Source: Acidobacteriota bacterium
GTDB lineage: Bacteria > Acidobacteriota > Vicinamibacteria > Vicinamibacterales > 2-12-FULL-66-21
Length of the DNA: 5,544 nt
Direction: 5' to 3'
Assembly (NCBI GenBank): GCA_013694845.1
Contig: JACDBQ010000281.1
Location: forward strand, 1 to 5,544
Under the pieces are notes generated by a model. That model did no database searches and was not told the origin of the DNA. It was given only the letters and a program-made list of their open reading frames with translations. Position 1 is the first letter of the stretch, and every line of letters starts with the position of its first letter. The translations under genes and the position numbers were made by a program. Positions 5,504 to 5,544 of the stretch are shown here, piece after piece.

Positions 5504-5538
5504 AATGCTGAAGGTTGAATGCTGAATGCCGAAGGAAG
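5504..5538 (+). repeat. Imperfect heptanucleotide tandem repeat downstream of gdhA
   Basis: Five successive 7-base units can be read: AATGCTG, AAGGTTG, AATGCTG, AATGCCG and AAGGAAG, starting 10 nt after the gdhA stop. All start with AA and keep G at position four. The composition is more A-rich and less GC-rich than the coding sequence. The array may continue beyond the window edge. No terminator hairpin for gdhA is seen before it. Confidence 0.6.
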
Positions 5539-5544
5539 GCTACA

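Noticed and set aside
1..5544. tRNA, rRNA, CRISPR array, insertion sequence, attachment site
   Set aside because: I saw no tRNA-like cloverleaf, spaced direct repeats with unique spacers, transposase motifs or terminal inverted repeats. Nearly all of the window is accounted for by protein genes.

Overview
The window is GC-rich DNA, densely coding, with strong G/C preference at third codon positions. It carries most of a lysine/meso-diaminopimelate biosynthesis operon on the + strand, then a small convergent gene on the - strand, then a divergently placed + strand gene for NADP-type glutamate dehydrogenase. Nothing points to a mobile element, phage or CRISPR locus. The gene set, compact overlapping operon, protein sequences and a 7-base imperfect tandem repeat downstream of gdhA suggest an environmental GC-rich Gram-negative-type bacterium. 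Acidobacteriota is my best guess, with Gemmatimonadota or a similar phylum possible. This taxonomic call is an inference from memory and was not tested.

Layout: 1-157 is the C-terminal ACT-domain end of an aspartate kinase (lysC). It overlaps by 3 nt a GTG-started short-type dapB (154-831). After 23 nt with a strong Shine-Dalgarno comes dapA (855-1781), which overlaps dapD (1778-2617) by 4 nt (ATGA). dapD overlaps an M20-family deacylase gene (2605-3600, probable dapE) by 13 nt. These five genes read as one translationally coupled operon. It would take aspartate to aspartyl phosphate, then (after aspartate semialdehyde) through DapA, DapB and DapD to the N-succinylated intermediate, with the M20 enzyme removing the succinyl group. 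The aspartate-semialdehyde dehydrogenase, the aminotransferase (DapC/ArgD), DapF and LysA are not in the window.

3578-4003 (- strand) encodes a small protein whose C-terminal 80-90 residues look like a beta-sandwich repeat domain. It ends inside the 3' end of the M20 gene. 4004-4101 is the only real intergenic region and serves two divergent genes. It holds a candidate extended -10 promoter for gdhA and a strong AAGGAGG ribosome site. Just beside it is a perfect 14-bp palindrome, TGAAAGCGCTTTCA, with the form of a LacI/CcpA-family (cre-like) operator. 4102-5493 is gdhA, complete with all catalytic residues. The window closes with a heptanucleotide tandem repeat that may continue past the edge.

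The proteins are mostly well-known families. Points worth a second look are the cre-like palindrome, the 9-bp hairpin between dapB and dapA, the ArgE-like C-terminus of the 'DapE', the altered lysine-binding pocket of DapA, the orphan - strand protein and the heptad repeat.
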